Of a stretch of DNA of 64,000 nucleotides, positions 11,147 through 22,928 are shown piece by piece. Source of the stretch: Adiantum capillus-veneris (taxonomy: Eukaryota > Streptophyta > Polypodiopsida > Polypodiales > Pteridaceae); assembly GCA_014529385.2 (NCBI GenBank), contig CM043970.1, positions 67,788,567 through 67,852,566 on the forward strand, read 5' to 3'. The translations under genes were made by a program, and so were the position numbers. The notes under the pieces are model-generated. The model was not told the origin of the DNA and did not search any database. It saw only the letters and a list, made by a program, of their open reading frames with translations. Positions within the stretch are counted from its first letter, which is position 1; each line of letters begins with the position of its first letter.

Positions 11147-11740
11147 ATAATAAACTTGGACACCCCAAGTCAAGATTCTATTGCGACACAATAGAGATTC
11201 ACTTCAAATTAGTTCACAAATCACAAGAGAGTTGACCCGGCCTGGGGTAGTTCCGTGCCAAAGATATTGGCCCCAAAGACTGGCGCTCCTTTTGGTATTA
11301 ATCTTTTGAGCAAAGTACAACTGAGGTCGTGGGTGCTCGCTCTCAGACTATGCGTCCAGATGCTCTGAGAAGTGAGCCCCTAAGGCCACTTATAAAACAT
11401 TAGCCCAAAAGCATCTTAAAATCAAAAGCGACTGGTCAAAAGCTGTGAGTGTAATTTGCGGAAAATCTGTACACTGTCAGCACAAAAAGCGGGAAGTCTG
11501 TACTTTGTTGCCACGTCAGCACAGTCAGCGCGTATCGCAGAGATCTGTACAGCCACGTCAGCGCCAGACGTGGAATTCTCTACTGCCATGTCAGCCTGTC
11601 GGCGCATTTTCGGGGCATCTGTACTGGTGCCATGTCACGATGCGCGAGTGTGTCCGGGTGGCTTTGCCACGTCACCAGTTTGTGACACTGAGTCAGATGC
11701 ACTGGACCCTAAACCAGGCGCCCATGTGGTACTTTTAATG
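11147..11740 (-). repeat. 5' LTR (LTR-D) of the minus-strand gypsy element
   Basis: The inner end abuts the PBS. The first 260 bp are shared with 8432-8750. A minus-strand TATA-like TTTTATAAG lies at about 11389-11397. The upstream part (11440-11650) holds repeated CTGTAC and CCACGTCAGC words, possible U3 enhancer repeats. The outer end is uncertain and is set just before sequence flanking the TPX2-like exons. Confidence 0.65.
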
Positions 11741-12066
11741 TTGATAAAAATCAGAGAGTTCAATCGTCAGAAAGTCAGTTTGCAAACAGGTGTGGAGGCT
11801 ATCACTTAGATGTCCTTTCGGGTTGTGGCATCATCATTTTGGTGAGAACCATCAGCAGGGTAGTGAGACCTCCGTCTTGTTACCTCTTTCTTTGTGTGGG
11901 GAAAATTGTAATGTTGTTTTCACCAAAACTGTCTTATAACCTTCTGAATTGTGATCTAATACTGCTAGAGAATCTGACATTGATGTTTTGTGTCAAAATT
12001 TCTTGTTCTTGGCCTAGTGAAAAATTGAATGGCTTCCCTAATTTACATTTCTAATATGAACTTCAG

Positions 12067-13124
12067 TTCAACTCGAAAGTGGAAGCAAAGATAACTGCCA
12101 AAGAAGCGGAAAAGAATCAAGCTGAAGCCAAAACACAGGTAGACATTGCTAGATTTGGACGAGGATTACAGGAGTTCTTCATGCATGAAAAATTCTAACT
12201 ATAAGCAAGGAGTTAATTTGATCAGGAAGAAGCTGAGGAAGAAATTAAACAGTTCCGGAGAAGTTTGAGGTTTAAAGCAACACCAATGCCCAACTTCTAC
12301 CAGGAACCAGGACAGCCAAAGATGGAGAACAAGAAGGCTGTGGTATTTTTCAGTAGTATATGTGTTGTTTTTTCGTTTGTCTTATCTGACTTTTAATTTT
12401 TGATTGTTCCAATTTTTGATCTTAACCGCTGCAGATACCAACAACGCGTGCAAAGTCACCAAAACTTGGTCGAAAATCAAACACAACCACGAACAACCTT
12501 GAAAGCAGGTTGTTGTGCACTGCAGCAGCGGATGCAGAGAAGCAGGCCTCAAGAGCTCGAGCTCTGTCAGATAGCAAAGAGACGTCTGGACTTGTCCGAA
12601 GGACAAGGAATGCCTCTGTACAGTCCAAAAAGACATCTGATGTGTCTGATAAAGTGGAAGAGAGGTCAGGAAATCAGTCTTCAGGTGAGAATTTAAAACC
12701 ATTGAAGAACATTGAGGAGCTAGAAGAGAAGGTTTCATGTGGTCCTGATTCTGTTAGTAGTGATGGTAGTACCCTCAATCTTGAAGAGAGTGAGACATCA
12801 GGAGTCGTTGACTCAGCTTATTTGAAGGAGTGTAGTCATGAACGCACATGTCCGAAGGAGGGGACTCTCGTTGATCAGAAAAAAGGTACTGCAGAGCAGT
12901 TTGTTGAGGAAGTTACCGGTACCAATGGAAGGGCTAAGAGTGATACTAGTGGCTTTCAAAGAAAAATCCACAAAAGGGATGTCACCCCTGGAAAGGGAAG
13001 CAGGGTTCCTCCAGGAAGCAGTGCAGGCAAGTTCCGGAAAGACTCGCCATCAAGGCAAAGCTCTAAACATATGAACGATCTCAATGGGCCCAAGAGTTTA
13101 CCCGAGAATTGCCATCCGATTTGA
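12067..13124 (+). CDS. TPX2/WVD2-like microtubule-associated protein, 3' exons (partial host gene)
   Basis: Three exons with canonical GT/AG borders read in one frame: 12067-12138, 12226-12342 and 12435-13124 (TGA), 292 codons in total. Exon 1 ([20 protein letters not shown]) corresponds to the KLEEK helix of the TPX2 C-terminal domain. Exon 2 contains [19 protein letters not shown], the family signature, and exon 3 opens with [14 protein letters not shown]. The long Ser/Lys/Glu-rich tail is hydrophilic and poorly conserved, as is usual. Family members bind microtubules and shape cortical arrays in plant cells; this is family knowledge, not shown here. The exons before the KLEEK helix are not visible between the LTR at about 11.74 kb and 12067. 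The gene is either truncated by retroelement insertion or its 5' part lies beyond the TE block in a very long intron. Confidence 0.85.
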
Positions 13125-13650
13125 TGTGATGCCGCCATCAAGCGAGGATTGAACCTTCCACACGATTGGGCTCACTTATGAACAAGGGAGGTTCCAATTG
13201 ACTCTTCCTTGTATAGGAATGGGCAGAGCCAAGCTTTCTGTAACTATATTGGATACCTTTGATCAGGAAGGAGTACTGCGTTCTGGATCAGCTTCCTCAA
13301 TGCTATTGGTGCTGGTGTGTTCGCCTACATAAAGAGCGAGCAGACATGTTTATTCTGAAGTGTTAAAAGAGAATCAATCACATGCTACTGATATCAAAAG
13401 AGACTTTGGGAAAAGCTTCAATGCCCTAATGGAAGATACGATGGATGCATGCAGGCAAGAAGTTTTGAGAAGAATTGTTAAGCAAGGTGGAACTCTGGAG
13501 GGTGGAACTCTTGTCTGTTTGATGTATGGGTAACTTTGGAAGTAATTTCCGAGGCCTAGATATGCTTCTCCATTCTTCATTCGAATGACTCTTCCATAGT
13601 AGTCATTCCATAGTGGAAGAAACAAAATCACATTGATTACAGCTCTTAAC
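13125..13650 (+). other. Probable 3' UTR and flank of the TPX2/WVD2-like gene
   Basis: Non-coding sequence downstream of the stop codon, without TE motifs, ending at a (GA)n tract. AATAAATAAAT occurs at about 13735, but I cannot tie a polyadenylation site to it. Confidence 0.4.
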
Positions 13651-13652
13651 CT

Positions 13653-13654
<2 letters not shown>

Positions 13655-13703
<49 letters not shown>

Positions 13704-13879
13704 TCTTTGATGTGGATGACTAGGCTCTCTCTCTAATAAATAAATCAGAGTACTACTTTATTCAATTTGTCTTTTATGTGGATCAGTCACTCTGTCTATA
13801 TGTATATGAATTAAACGTACTGTGTTTATTAGATAGTCTTCTATGTGGATCACATAGTCCCCCCCCCCCCCCCAAACCC

Positions 13880-13923
<44 letters not shown>

Positions 13924-13986
13924 GGTTTTGAGTCAAAACTCGTCGGATAGATCTTTGAGGTCTCTTGAGATGGTTTCTTACGATGT

Positions 13987-14021
<35 letters not shown>
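13655..14021. repeat. Microsatellite cluster: (GA)n, (C)15, (CT)n, (CT)n
   Basis: GA 13655-13701, a 15-C run at 13859-13873, CT 13882-13920 and CT 13992-14021. GA and CT tracts on the same strand 180 bp apart can pair with each other in a single-stranded molecule. The reading frames through them are artefacts. Confidence 0.97.
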
Positions 14022-14025
<4 letters not shown>

Positions 14026-14284
14026 CTTGCAAACTGAATGAAACCAAAATATGGTATTGATTGACGAGCATAAATGCATGCCTTCAGGAGTGAATTTCCG
14101 AAAAGAAATTCTTGAAGAGGATTATTCTTGGGTTAGAGGATCCATGGATTATCTAATTCATCAAGATCTAGGGGTGTGGTTCAGGCGGCCTTTAGTTAGG
14201 AATAGCCTCACTTATTTCTTTGTTTCTCTTGTCAGAATAAGGTGGTTAATCATGCAATGCTTTGTACAAACAGTTTTGAGTCTA

Positions 14285-14522
14285 AGGTAGCAGTAGACTG
14301 TGTAGGTCATGTAGTTGGGGTTGATCCTCCTCACTATATGATGCAGGGATCTATGGCTCTTGATATCTGGCATCATGGGAATGACCTACAATGTTTGATC
14401 ATTAGGTAGCAGTAGACTGTGTAGGTCATGTAGTTGGGGTTGGTCCTCCTCACTATATGATGCAGGGATCTATGGCTCTTGATATCTGGCGTCATGGGAA
14501 TGACCTACAATGTTTGATCATT
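14285..14522. repeat. Tandem repeat, two 119-bp units
   Basis: AGGTAGCAGTAGACTGTG starts at 14285 and again at 14404, and the two units differ at only two or three positions. A shorter inverted relative (CTATATGA, GGGATCTATGGCT) is present at about 14940-15020 on the opposite strand. Confidence 0.95.
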
Positions 14523-14640
14523 AGGTAAACTAGGGTTGAGGGGAAAGAATGTGTACACCCATAATTCACCATCCACTACCCTCGACGAATTTGAACCCAC
14601 AACTCCCATGTTGCAAGGCAGGGGGCTTTACCATCACACT
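14510..14640 (-). mobile_element. tRNA-derived SINE-like sequence
   Basis: On the minus strand GTGATGGTAAAGC (14625-14637) resembles an RNA polymerase III A box. GTGGGTTCAAATTCGTC (14584-14600) resembles a B box. The 25-bp spacing is close to that of tRNA promoters. The roughly 75 bp downstream would be the SINE body. No poly(A) or T tail or target duplication was found, so this is a suggestion only. Confidence 0.45.
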
Positions 14641-14905
14641 ATCATGCGCATCATGACATGGGTTTATCCACGATCCTAGCTCATTGCCCTCCCTAGTTTA
14701 ACCCTACTTCACCTTGCCATTACACTATCACGCGCATCATGCCATGGGAGGTGTGGTTTATCCACGATCCTAGCTCATTCCCCCCCCTAGTTTAACCCTA
14801 GTTCACCTTGCCATCACAGTATCACCCACATCATGCCATGGGAGGTGTGGCGGACCCGCTATCCTAATTCGTTGCCCTCCCTAGTTTACTCCTAGTTCAC
14901 CCCCC
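14632..14905. repeat. Minisatellite, three units of about 86-94 bp
   Basis: Units start at 14632, 14718 and 14812. Each begins CAT(C/T)ACA(C/G)TATCA, passes through CATCATG(A/C)CATGGG and ends with CCCTAGTTTA...TTCACC. Units 2 and 3 carry an extra GGAGGTGTGG-type insertion. The repeat starts inside the putative SINE A box, so it may be an expanded SINE 5' region. Confidence 0.85.
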
Positions 14906-15299
14906 CTAGTTCACCCTCGGAAGATTTGATGGCCCATATTTTCCTCGCGTGTGAGTGATGGTAGCCATAGATCCCCCCCCGAGGGGCCTGTGTCATATAG
15001 TGATGACGAGGGTGGTTGAGGCAACTAGAATCAAGGCAACTAAGAGATATATTAAGACATGGTCTCGATACATGTGATTTGAAACTTTTCAAGGCAAAGG
15101 GAGCCAAAGAGGTCTTGGAAAATTCATGAAATTAAAGAAAACAATTGCGATAGGGATTGTCAAACATACGATAAGCAAAATCAATTTGAGCAAATAAGAT
15201 AACAAAAAAATTATGCTACTACTAGTAGGGGGTGCATATGAGCGAGAGATGCTATTTGTTAGATAGCATATGATGAACACTATGTCTTCAAATGTATTA

Positions 15300-16300
15300 A
15301 AATCTAGTGATAATGTATGGTGTGTGGTTTTGAGTGGATCAAATCAAAAAAGTAGCCATGGTGAATAGTTTGAGGACTTGCAAACTTTGGAAGTCGTGGT
15401 CATGTTGACACTGGGGATGATACATTATTGCACATATAAGACAATGTACCATTGACTTTGTGGGATGGAAAAAAGTGAAGCACCTAGTTGATGCACTGTA
15501 TGTACCCAATAATAAAAGGTATTAATTTTTGATCCAAAAATGGTTTGGTTTGTATGTAGAGGAATACAAAAAGAATGAAAGAGTTATTGTACAAGGAAAG
15601 AAGGTGGGCAAGATTTTGCCTTGTGTTGTAGATATTCGATGTAAAAGCTATAGTAGTTCCACAAGTTTAAGGAGTTGTTGTAGATATTGACATTTGGCAT
15701 AAGCATGTTGGACTCAATAATGTACACAGGCTGAAAACTATATAACCAAGAGCTTACTAGAATTTTCAAGATGGCCAAAATACATATAGTTTATGAAGCT
15801 TGTCATTTTTAGAAGCAGGCAAAAACACCTTTTCCTCATGACAAGGATGTAAGAAAAATGTGTTGTTGGTAAATTCTAATGTATGAGGTTCTACAAAGAT
15901 TGCAACCTGTGGGGTAATGCAGATTTTTGTTACCTTCATTAACGAACACACAAGGAATACTTGTGTACTTCTTGAAAGGAGAAAAGTGAGGCTTTTTCTT
16001 ACTTTTAGAATTTCAAGGTTTTGGTTAAAAGATAGGTCGAACGCCTAAGGTCAGAAGGAGAGGAAGAGTACTTCTCCAATAAATTTAGTAGCTTTTTGCA
16101 AGAGAATTTATGAATGAGAAGAACATGGTTTATTGTTATTGGGTCAAGGGAATCTCTACGACTGTCTATATTATGAAAACAACTCCTATTCTAATTCTAC
16201 ATAACATGATGTCACAAAAGAAGTTTAGTAGTAGGAAACTTTATTTTTCATATCTTAAAGTTTTTGGATGTGTTGCTATGTGCATGTGCTAGACAAGTTT
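15300..16300 (+). pseudogene. Ty1/copia pol remnant (protease to integrase)
   Basis: Ordered copia landmarks occur with many stops. ALYVPNNKRY follows the protease (about 15495). DIDIWHKHVGLNNVHRL, the gag-pre-integrase motif, is at about 15688. FINEHTRNTCVLLERRKV, the integrase core counterpart, is at about 15935. At 16110-16292 MKTTPILILHN and YLKVFGCVA correspond to the NRxP..TP and LrvFGC motifs. No RT or RNase H follows and no LTRs were identified. The element is old and truncated. Confidence 0.75.
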
Positions 16301-17207
16301 TGCTTTAAGTTCTATCTGAAAGTTGAGAATGTATTGTTTATTGGATACAACCTTGTCACATGTAAGTAAGGGTGAACAAATATGTCATTTTTCATGAAAT
16401 GCGGAGATGGTTTATGATTAAAAAAAGGTGGGACCGATGTTAAAGAGAATGGGCCTGGAAAAAATACAAATACTTTTAAGCCATCTTCGACTAGTTTTAC
16501 GAGATTCGCACCCTTGAGACCAAATTATATTCTTACAACATTCTCACTATGAGTGTATTGTTTGAGCTATTTTGATTATAAGAAGGATCACATTGTTGGC
16601 TATTGTGAGGTGCAAGCCTCCCTCTATGCTTCCCTTTGCTCAGCTCTCCGTGGCTTGGTTTCCTACTCTCGCCCCCTTCCCAAGCTCCCCTTTCACACTC
16701 ATATGGAAAGAACCATTGAATGGCATGTATTACTATCACCACCCAACCTTTTGACCTTCTTTGGGAATTTTATCTTGGCCCTTGTTCCCATCGACTCCTC
16801 TCGACTTGGCCAGATTTTGCCCATCACAATCACCCCTTGGAGATCACCCCCCAAGTCAAGCCTTGGACTTTGATGCTCCTTGCCTCGTATGCTCGATCTT
16901 TTCTAAACTTCTCGGCCAATTTGATTGGCCCTAAATGCATGAGCTCCATCGTCACTTAAATTCTCTCCCCCTTTAACAAGATCATTTTCCTCAATGAACA
17001 ATGAAGAGAAAAGTGTTGATGAATGAAGTCCTCCCATTCCCAAATACATTAGTAAGTGGAAGACCTTTCCTGGAAACCAAAAAATCTTGGAGGATATCGT
17101 TTTTCAATTGTTTTTCTCTTCTATTTAGTATCTTGTCTGGACTATGCCATACTTTGCTGATTCTTGTAAAAGAGCAATTCCATCAATTACACTATCATCT
17201 TTATAAA
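16300..17207. other. No recognisable feature
   Basis: The short open frames at 16553-16959 have no family resemblance I can name and are Pro/Leu-rich translations of C-rich sequence. No repeat partner for this stretch was noticed in the window. Confidence 0.5.
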
Positions 17208-17216
17208 TAAATCTTT

Positions 17217-17711
17217 GGGAAAATTACCAAAATACCCCTCTAATTTGTGGAAATTCCCAAAATACCCCTCAAATTTCAAAAATTCCCAAAATGCCCTTGT
17301 TTCTATTTTAGTTGGATTGTTTACGATTTCCTAATCTTTATTCTTTTTTGACAATGAAGATCCATTTTTTAGTGCTTAGCATGTAATTTGTCACAAATAA
17401 CCTCCCAAAAAAAGACAATTATGTCTTAAAAAAATGAAGCAATTCATCTCCAAAGCCTACATAACTAGCTCAAATTCTAATTTTAGTATCTTGTATTAAT
17501 AGACAATCAGTCTTCTTATAAAAAGCTACAATTTTTTTTATCTTTGGATAAATTTACTCTCACAACCAGGGGTATTTTGGGAATTTTGGAAAATTTGAAG
17601 GGCGTTTTGGGAATTTATGACAAAATATGAGGGGTATATTGGGAATTTTTGAAATTTGAAGGGTATTTTTGGAATTTCCACAAATTAGAGGGGTATTTTG
17701 GTAATTTTCCC
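17217..17711. mobile_element. Mutator-type MITE with 9-bp target duplication
   Basis: A 495-bp non-coding element with long terminal inverted repeats. The left end GGGAAAATTACCAAAATACC is mirrored at the right end, and similarity extends about 80 bp inward. The 9-bp direct repeat TAAATCTTT flanks it exactly (17208-17216 and 17712-17720), the target-site size of Mutator/MULE elements. It interrupts a minus-strand gypsy integrase just after the MFHVSKLKRF motif. It has no transposase, so it is non-autonomous. Confidence 0.92.
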
Positions 17712-17720
17712 TAAATCTTT

Positions 17721-18800
17721 TCAGTTTACTAACATGAAACATGGGATGAACTCGACACTATGGAGGCAACTCCAATCGATAAGCCATGTGACTAAGCTCT
17801 TTAATAATCCTCCAAGGACCACAATAGCTTGGTCAAAGCTTGTAACACCTTCCCATCAACAAGGAAGTAGACTTAGGAGGAACTTGCAAAAACACTCTAT
17901 CTCCCTCTTCAAAAGCCCTAAAAGGTTGCTTCTGATTGGCATAACTTTTAGCCCTATTAGTTGCTCGTTGAATCCTTTTCTTGGCTAAAGTTAGCATGTC
18001 TTACACTTGGTAAGAAAAGTTGCCAAAGTAGGCCAACTGGCATGAGAACCTAAAATTTTTGGAGCTGGAGGGATCATACCATAATTTATTTCAAATGGTG
18101 TAAATCTCATAGCTTGATGTCAATTATTATATGCAAATTTGATGAACGAAGATATGTATCTTAATTTGTGTGTCTGTCACACACATACACTCTTACCATA
18201 TCTATTACAATTTGATTCACCATTGAAGTCAGACCATTTGTCCTAGCGTGATCACCACTACTCATATTTGAATTAACATTCAACTTAACGAACACTTGTC
18301 GCCAAGAATGTCCCCCAAACTTTTGATCTCTTTCAAAAATTATGGATCAAGGTGAGTTTACAGAGTATAAAACTTTTCTAATTAAATAAATCTGTGACTT
18401 GTGGGGTTGCCACAATCTCTACGATAGGAATGAAGTGATTCATCTTGCTCAGATGATAAACCACTACCAAGTCCTTGACTCTTTGAGTTCTTGGTAGTGC
18501 CACTGTAAAATCCATTGAAATAATTTGCCAATTGTATTTGAAAATCTATAAAAGATGTAACACACCAGGCGTCTTAACTCTTTCTGCTTTATTAACTTGG
18601 CACATAAAACATTTTGTGATATACTTGTGGACTTCTCATGTGCGATTATGCCACCAAAATGTTTGCTTTATTAACTTTAAAGTCTTATCTATGCCAAGAT
18701 GGCCCGGATAAGGAGTACTATATTACTCATGCAAAAGTTTTACTCTTACTTTCCATGTACAAAGAACATAAATCTTTTCTTTTGGTTTAAGAAATATAAA
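17721..18800 (-). pseudogene. Ty3/gypsy integrase remnant (minus strand)
   Basis: Read right to left: a zinc-binding segment with PYPGHLGIDKTLKLIKQTFW and CFMCQ (about 18740-18600), core pieces IISMDFTVALPRTQ and LVVVYHLSKMNHFIPI (about 18530-18420), then AKKRIQRATNRAKSYANQ (about 17980) and the C-terminal VFLQVPPKSTSLL, YCGPWRIIKELSHMAYRLELP, MFHVSKLKRF. Several stops and a degraded core are present. The coding sequence is cut by the MITE at 17217-17711. No LTR was found for it. Confidence 0.8.
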
Positions 18801-19488
18801 TCTTCTCCATTTTCCATTGAGAAACTATAAAACAGACTTGGTGGAGAGATACTCGACAAATTAAACAGAGCTACCTCATCAAGATTAATAAATTCTGGAT
18901 GGGCCCACCCTTATTAATTGCAAATAAAGGTCTTCTTGTTGTGCTTCCTTTGTTTCTTGAAATAGAGTACTCTCTAACACAATAAAACTCATACTATGCA
19001 TAATGCATGATAATGTAGCGCCACACTATTCTTACCATTTTTGCACAAAATTTCAATGTGAAATCGTGCCATTAAGTCAGCCCATCTAACTTCCCTCTAT
19101 AAGCTCGCTGGTTGCCAAGCCTCTCTATCTTATTGTAATGATAGCGAGAACCACATGCATAAATGTCATACCGTGGGACGAAGTTGACTCGACTAGTACA
19201 TGGAGGCTATAGGATGTTGTCAAGATCTTGATGAGCACACTCAATCCTTATCTACTCCAAAGCTATGCTCAACTGCATGTCATGTAGAAAAACTATATGA
19301 AACATCCACAAGCAAATCTCGACAATCCACCAAGCGTATGAAGTCTAAACATGACCAAGCTTATAGGATGGACAGACAATGATTAAAGACATATGCCTAT
19401 GGCTTCAAATCCCCCTTTTGACCACTTGCCAAAATCGGGCTGATTATCTACATGGAAAATTTGACCTAATTATTTTTTTTATAGAATT
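18800..19488. other. No recognisable feature
   Basis: AT-rich sequence, perhaps further gypsy pol decayed beyond recognition. The 60-codon frame at 19200-19382 has no recognisable motif. Confidence 0.4.
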
Positions 19489-21024
19489 GGCCTAGAGTTG
19501 CACAAGGCTTGACAAATTTGCTGGATAATTTTGTGAATACAAGCAGTTTTTGTTTTGATAAATATAATAACATACGCTAAACTCCCTTGCATGTTTTGGA
19601 CTAAAATTTGCTGGTTTTCTTGTGGGATGAGATATCATTGGCCTCGACGGCTCTAATGACCTAGGGCTACACAATATCTAGCAGCTTGGCTGGTCATTTT
19701 TGGTGAACACCAATAGTTCTAGTTTTGATACATCGACTGACATTTTTTTAATTCCCTTACATGGTTTGGGACTGTAAGTATCTTGGTATACTCTGCTCTA
19801 TACTAAGTAATCATATGATTGGGTATTTTGTGGTTGAAAGTACTTAGTTGAAAGTACTTAGTGATGGAATGTTGGCTTTTTTCTATGATTCTAAACTGCA
19901 TCTCCATGGAAATTACACCATTGTTGGTGGTAAAAGAAACATAAAATGCTTTTTGTTGAATAGAAGCATAACTTTTGAAATTAGTGTTAGTGTTTTACTT
20001 TGGAAACACCCCAATGCTTCAAAAAAGGCCTTAATCCTCACGTGAGGGTCTCGGATGAAATGGCATTTGACTGGACTTTTGAAAATTGATTCAAATTACA
20101 AAGGAGATGCCGTTTGATTTTTTTGGAATGAAATGATGTTTACATTATCCTAAATAAATGGCTCATTTTTTAAAATTAATATTTGATCTATGTTATTGTG
20201 TTAGTTTTTGTTGTAATTTTTGATACCAATAACAAGGGGAGGGAGTTGTTGACACCTGTCTTCCCAAGTAGTGCCAGTTCTGACAGGCTTGTGTTTCTTG
20301 GATGGTAACATGCAAGAGATTCTTTCCTTGGGATTACAATGACAACTGCAACAATAACAGAAGATCATCCAGTGTTCGCCGGTTATAGATAACCCTTGTA
20401 TATAATTCTTTCTTAATAACATGCAATATACTATATGTGAGTATCAATGTCAATTGTAATCTTAACTTTATCTACCTGTTATCTAATGTATACATAAGGT
20501 TTGGTTATTTACACTTTGATTGGTGTCTAGTCCCATTGTATGGTTCAATAGTTTGTGAAATCATACTATTGTTAGATAAATCATTCTTAAACACACATAC
20601 CCTTGTTTCTAGCTAGCCTTTGGTTGGGGTAGCACCATACAATGGGCCTAGACATGTTATAATTTTTTTAACTTGACCCACCTAATCCAAAGGGATGGGT
20701 TGGGGCCATGGCTCCTAATCTGGTCAAACACATATATCATATATTATTACCTTAGACTGGCAGATTCTCTTTGTCTCTCACAAAGTATATTTAATCAGAA
20801 GGATGTTTTAGGAATGTGAAACGTATATAATTTAGCCCTATTGACACCACTTTTACCAAAATGGTAACCTCTCTCCATATGATAAATACCTCTTTGGACA
20901 CTTCATATACTGATTGTTTCGTTATCTTTGTCGCTATAGTGTTCCTATTTGGTTGGGGGTAGGGGTCCACATGGTGGGCCCGACCTCCGACCATGTGGAT
21001 CCTCTCCTCAGGGATGGGGGTGGG

Positions 21025-21110
<86 letters not shown>

Positions 21111-21140
21111 TTAAACATGACACTTTGGTTTTACCCTTAG
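19489..21140 (-). repeat. Inverted copy (A) of an unclassified non-coding repeat
   Basis: Reverse complement of 23245-24797 over its full length, with a (CA)n tract near one end. Its first 310 bp (19489-19800) are also inverted relative to the adjacent 21153-21464, so 19489-21464 has foldback ends (GGCCTAGAGTTGCACAAGGC on the left, its complement on the right). No coding domain is present. Confidence 0.9.
21026..21109. repeat. (CA)n microsatellite
   Basis: Forty-two CA units at the centre of the palindromic junction between repeat copies. The His-Thr and Cys-Val open frames through it are artefacts. The equivalent tract in the partner copy at 23277-23302 is much shorter. Confidence 0.98.
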
Positions 21141-21144
21141 TACA

Positions 21145-21985
21145 AAGGAGATTATACCAAGATACTTACAGTCCCAAACCATGTAAGGGAATTTAAAAAA
21201 TTTCGTTCAATGTATCAAAAATAGAACTGTTGGTATTCACCAAAAATCACCAACCAAGCTGCTAGATATTGTGTAGCCCTAGGTCATCTTAGAGATGCAT
21301 AGGCCAATGATATCTCATCCCACAAGAAAACTAGCAAAATTTAGTCCAAAACATGCAAGGGAGTTTAGAGTATGTTTGTATACTTATCAAAACTAAAACT
21401 GCTTGTATTCACAAAATTCTCCAGCAGATTTGTCAAGCCTTGTGCAACTCTAGGCCAACCTTAAGCAATCAAGTCTGTCAAGTGTGATTGTGTGTTAGAT
21501 TTTTAGAAATTGGACATTATCTTCTTTGCATTCCAAAAATTATTAAAAAATTCCCATAGATTATCATCTCTTACGACACCCCCATAATTCCTCCTGTCTA
21601 CACCAGAGTAAATAGAGATCCAAAAAAGCACTTAAGTAAAAACTACTTGCTATTACTTTATAGTTGAGAATGATTTACTTAGATGTCAAAGAATAAAACC
21701 ATATATTCATCCTCCCAGTTCATATTAGTAAAAGAAATTGCTCATATGTGTGTGTATGATTATTCTTAGCAACTATGAACTACTATGTTTATCAACAACC
21801 ACAAAAGGATCATCTGAGTGTCAACAACCAAAATTTTTAAATGATGACAATTAGCAATGTCATATTTTCATGTGTAAAAGGACTCAGAGTACATAGAATC
21901 CTTTCCGACACTTAAAAAAGATGTTTGATATACTCTTATCATATGTAAACACCACCAAACTTGTTTCCTTTGCATAACTACAATT
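21145..21985 (+). repeat. Repeat block R, copy 1 (direct partner at 24490-25325)
   Basis: Begins with the AGATTATACCAAGATACTTAC stretch and runs through CTCCAGCAGATTTG, CGACACCCC and CTCAGAGTACATAG blocks in the same order as 24490-25325, at high identity. No open frame is present. Confidence 0.9.
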
Positions 21986-22928
21986 CCAGATCTATAGTAG
22001 TTCAAAATAATCAATTGAATCTACACATATTAGGAGTCATGGCCTCAAAAAATTCTCATATATATGCAAGTAAAAAATTCTGAACATCTATTTATTGTTA
22101 TTTCCATACAGACTCTCATCTAAGGTTTTGAGCCATGATGTTTATATACATACCATGTTTTCATAACATTCAATTATTAATATATCACTCTCAATGGTTT
22201 ACAACATACAATTGTAAAGAGCCTGATAAGCTCGAGGAAATAACACATTAGCAATAAAAAATTATTAAAAAGCCAAAATTTACTGAGTATTGACTAAGAA
22301 ACCCATGGGTGGGTTGAGCAAAGATGGGAGACAAATGTTGATCGATATGTAGTGACACAAGTCAAAACTTTTGAGGGCAGAGCCTGCGCAGAGGGATGAT
22401 GTAGGTAGTGAGCTAAGACAAAGGGTAAGCGGGTCGCTCAGAATCCCGAATAAGGGTGAGCATAAATAGTAACCAAAAATGCATATGATATCGTTGGTAG
22501 GAGAGAGTGGTGAGAGAGGGATTAGGTAGAACCAATTTCTAAATGTGGATAGCGGTAGGTGCTACAACATTGCAAGTTCCAGTTTTGAAACTATGAGGTC
22601 TACCTAATGTCAGATGGATCCATCAATTTCCACAAGAGGTTCATCAAATTCCTAAAATGCCAACTTGTTTAATAATGAATGACATCTTGGTGATATAAAG
22701 TAGACATCCACTAACCAAGTCTTCATAAAGGATTACGAGCCTGCATTCATGTGTGTGTAGAACCTTAGGTAATTTTACGAACAAGCAAGTGGGGACACGA
22801 TTAAAACCTTAACGAGAGAGCATGGTCATCAAACATTTGTGAAACATAGTGACCACTAAATTGTATGATAATCTGGCTACTATTTGTTATCTAGAATGTG
22901 TGTGTGTGTGTGTGTGTGTGTACATGGA
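21986..22928. other. Segment present only in the first R-P unit; non-coding
   Basis: The direct-repeat partner joins R straight to P at about 25325, so this roughly 0.94-kb piece is an insertion here or a deletion there. AT-rich, with a (GT)n at 22897-22921 and no reading frame of note. Confidence 0.6.

Noticed and set aside
14285-14905. CRISPR-like array
   Set aside because: Units are contiguous tandem repeats without unique spacers, and the context is a plant nuclear genome.
20791-21196. Four open frames made of His-Thr or Cys-Val repeats
   Set aside because: They are translations of the (CA)n tract; no conserved sequence outside it.
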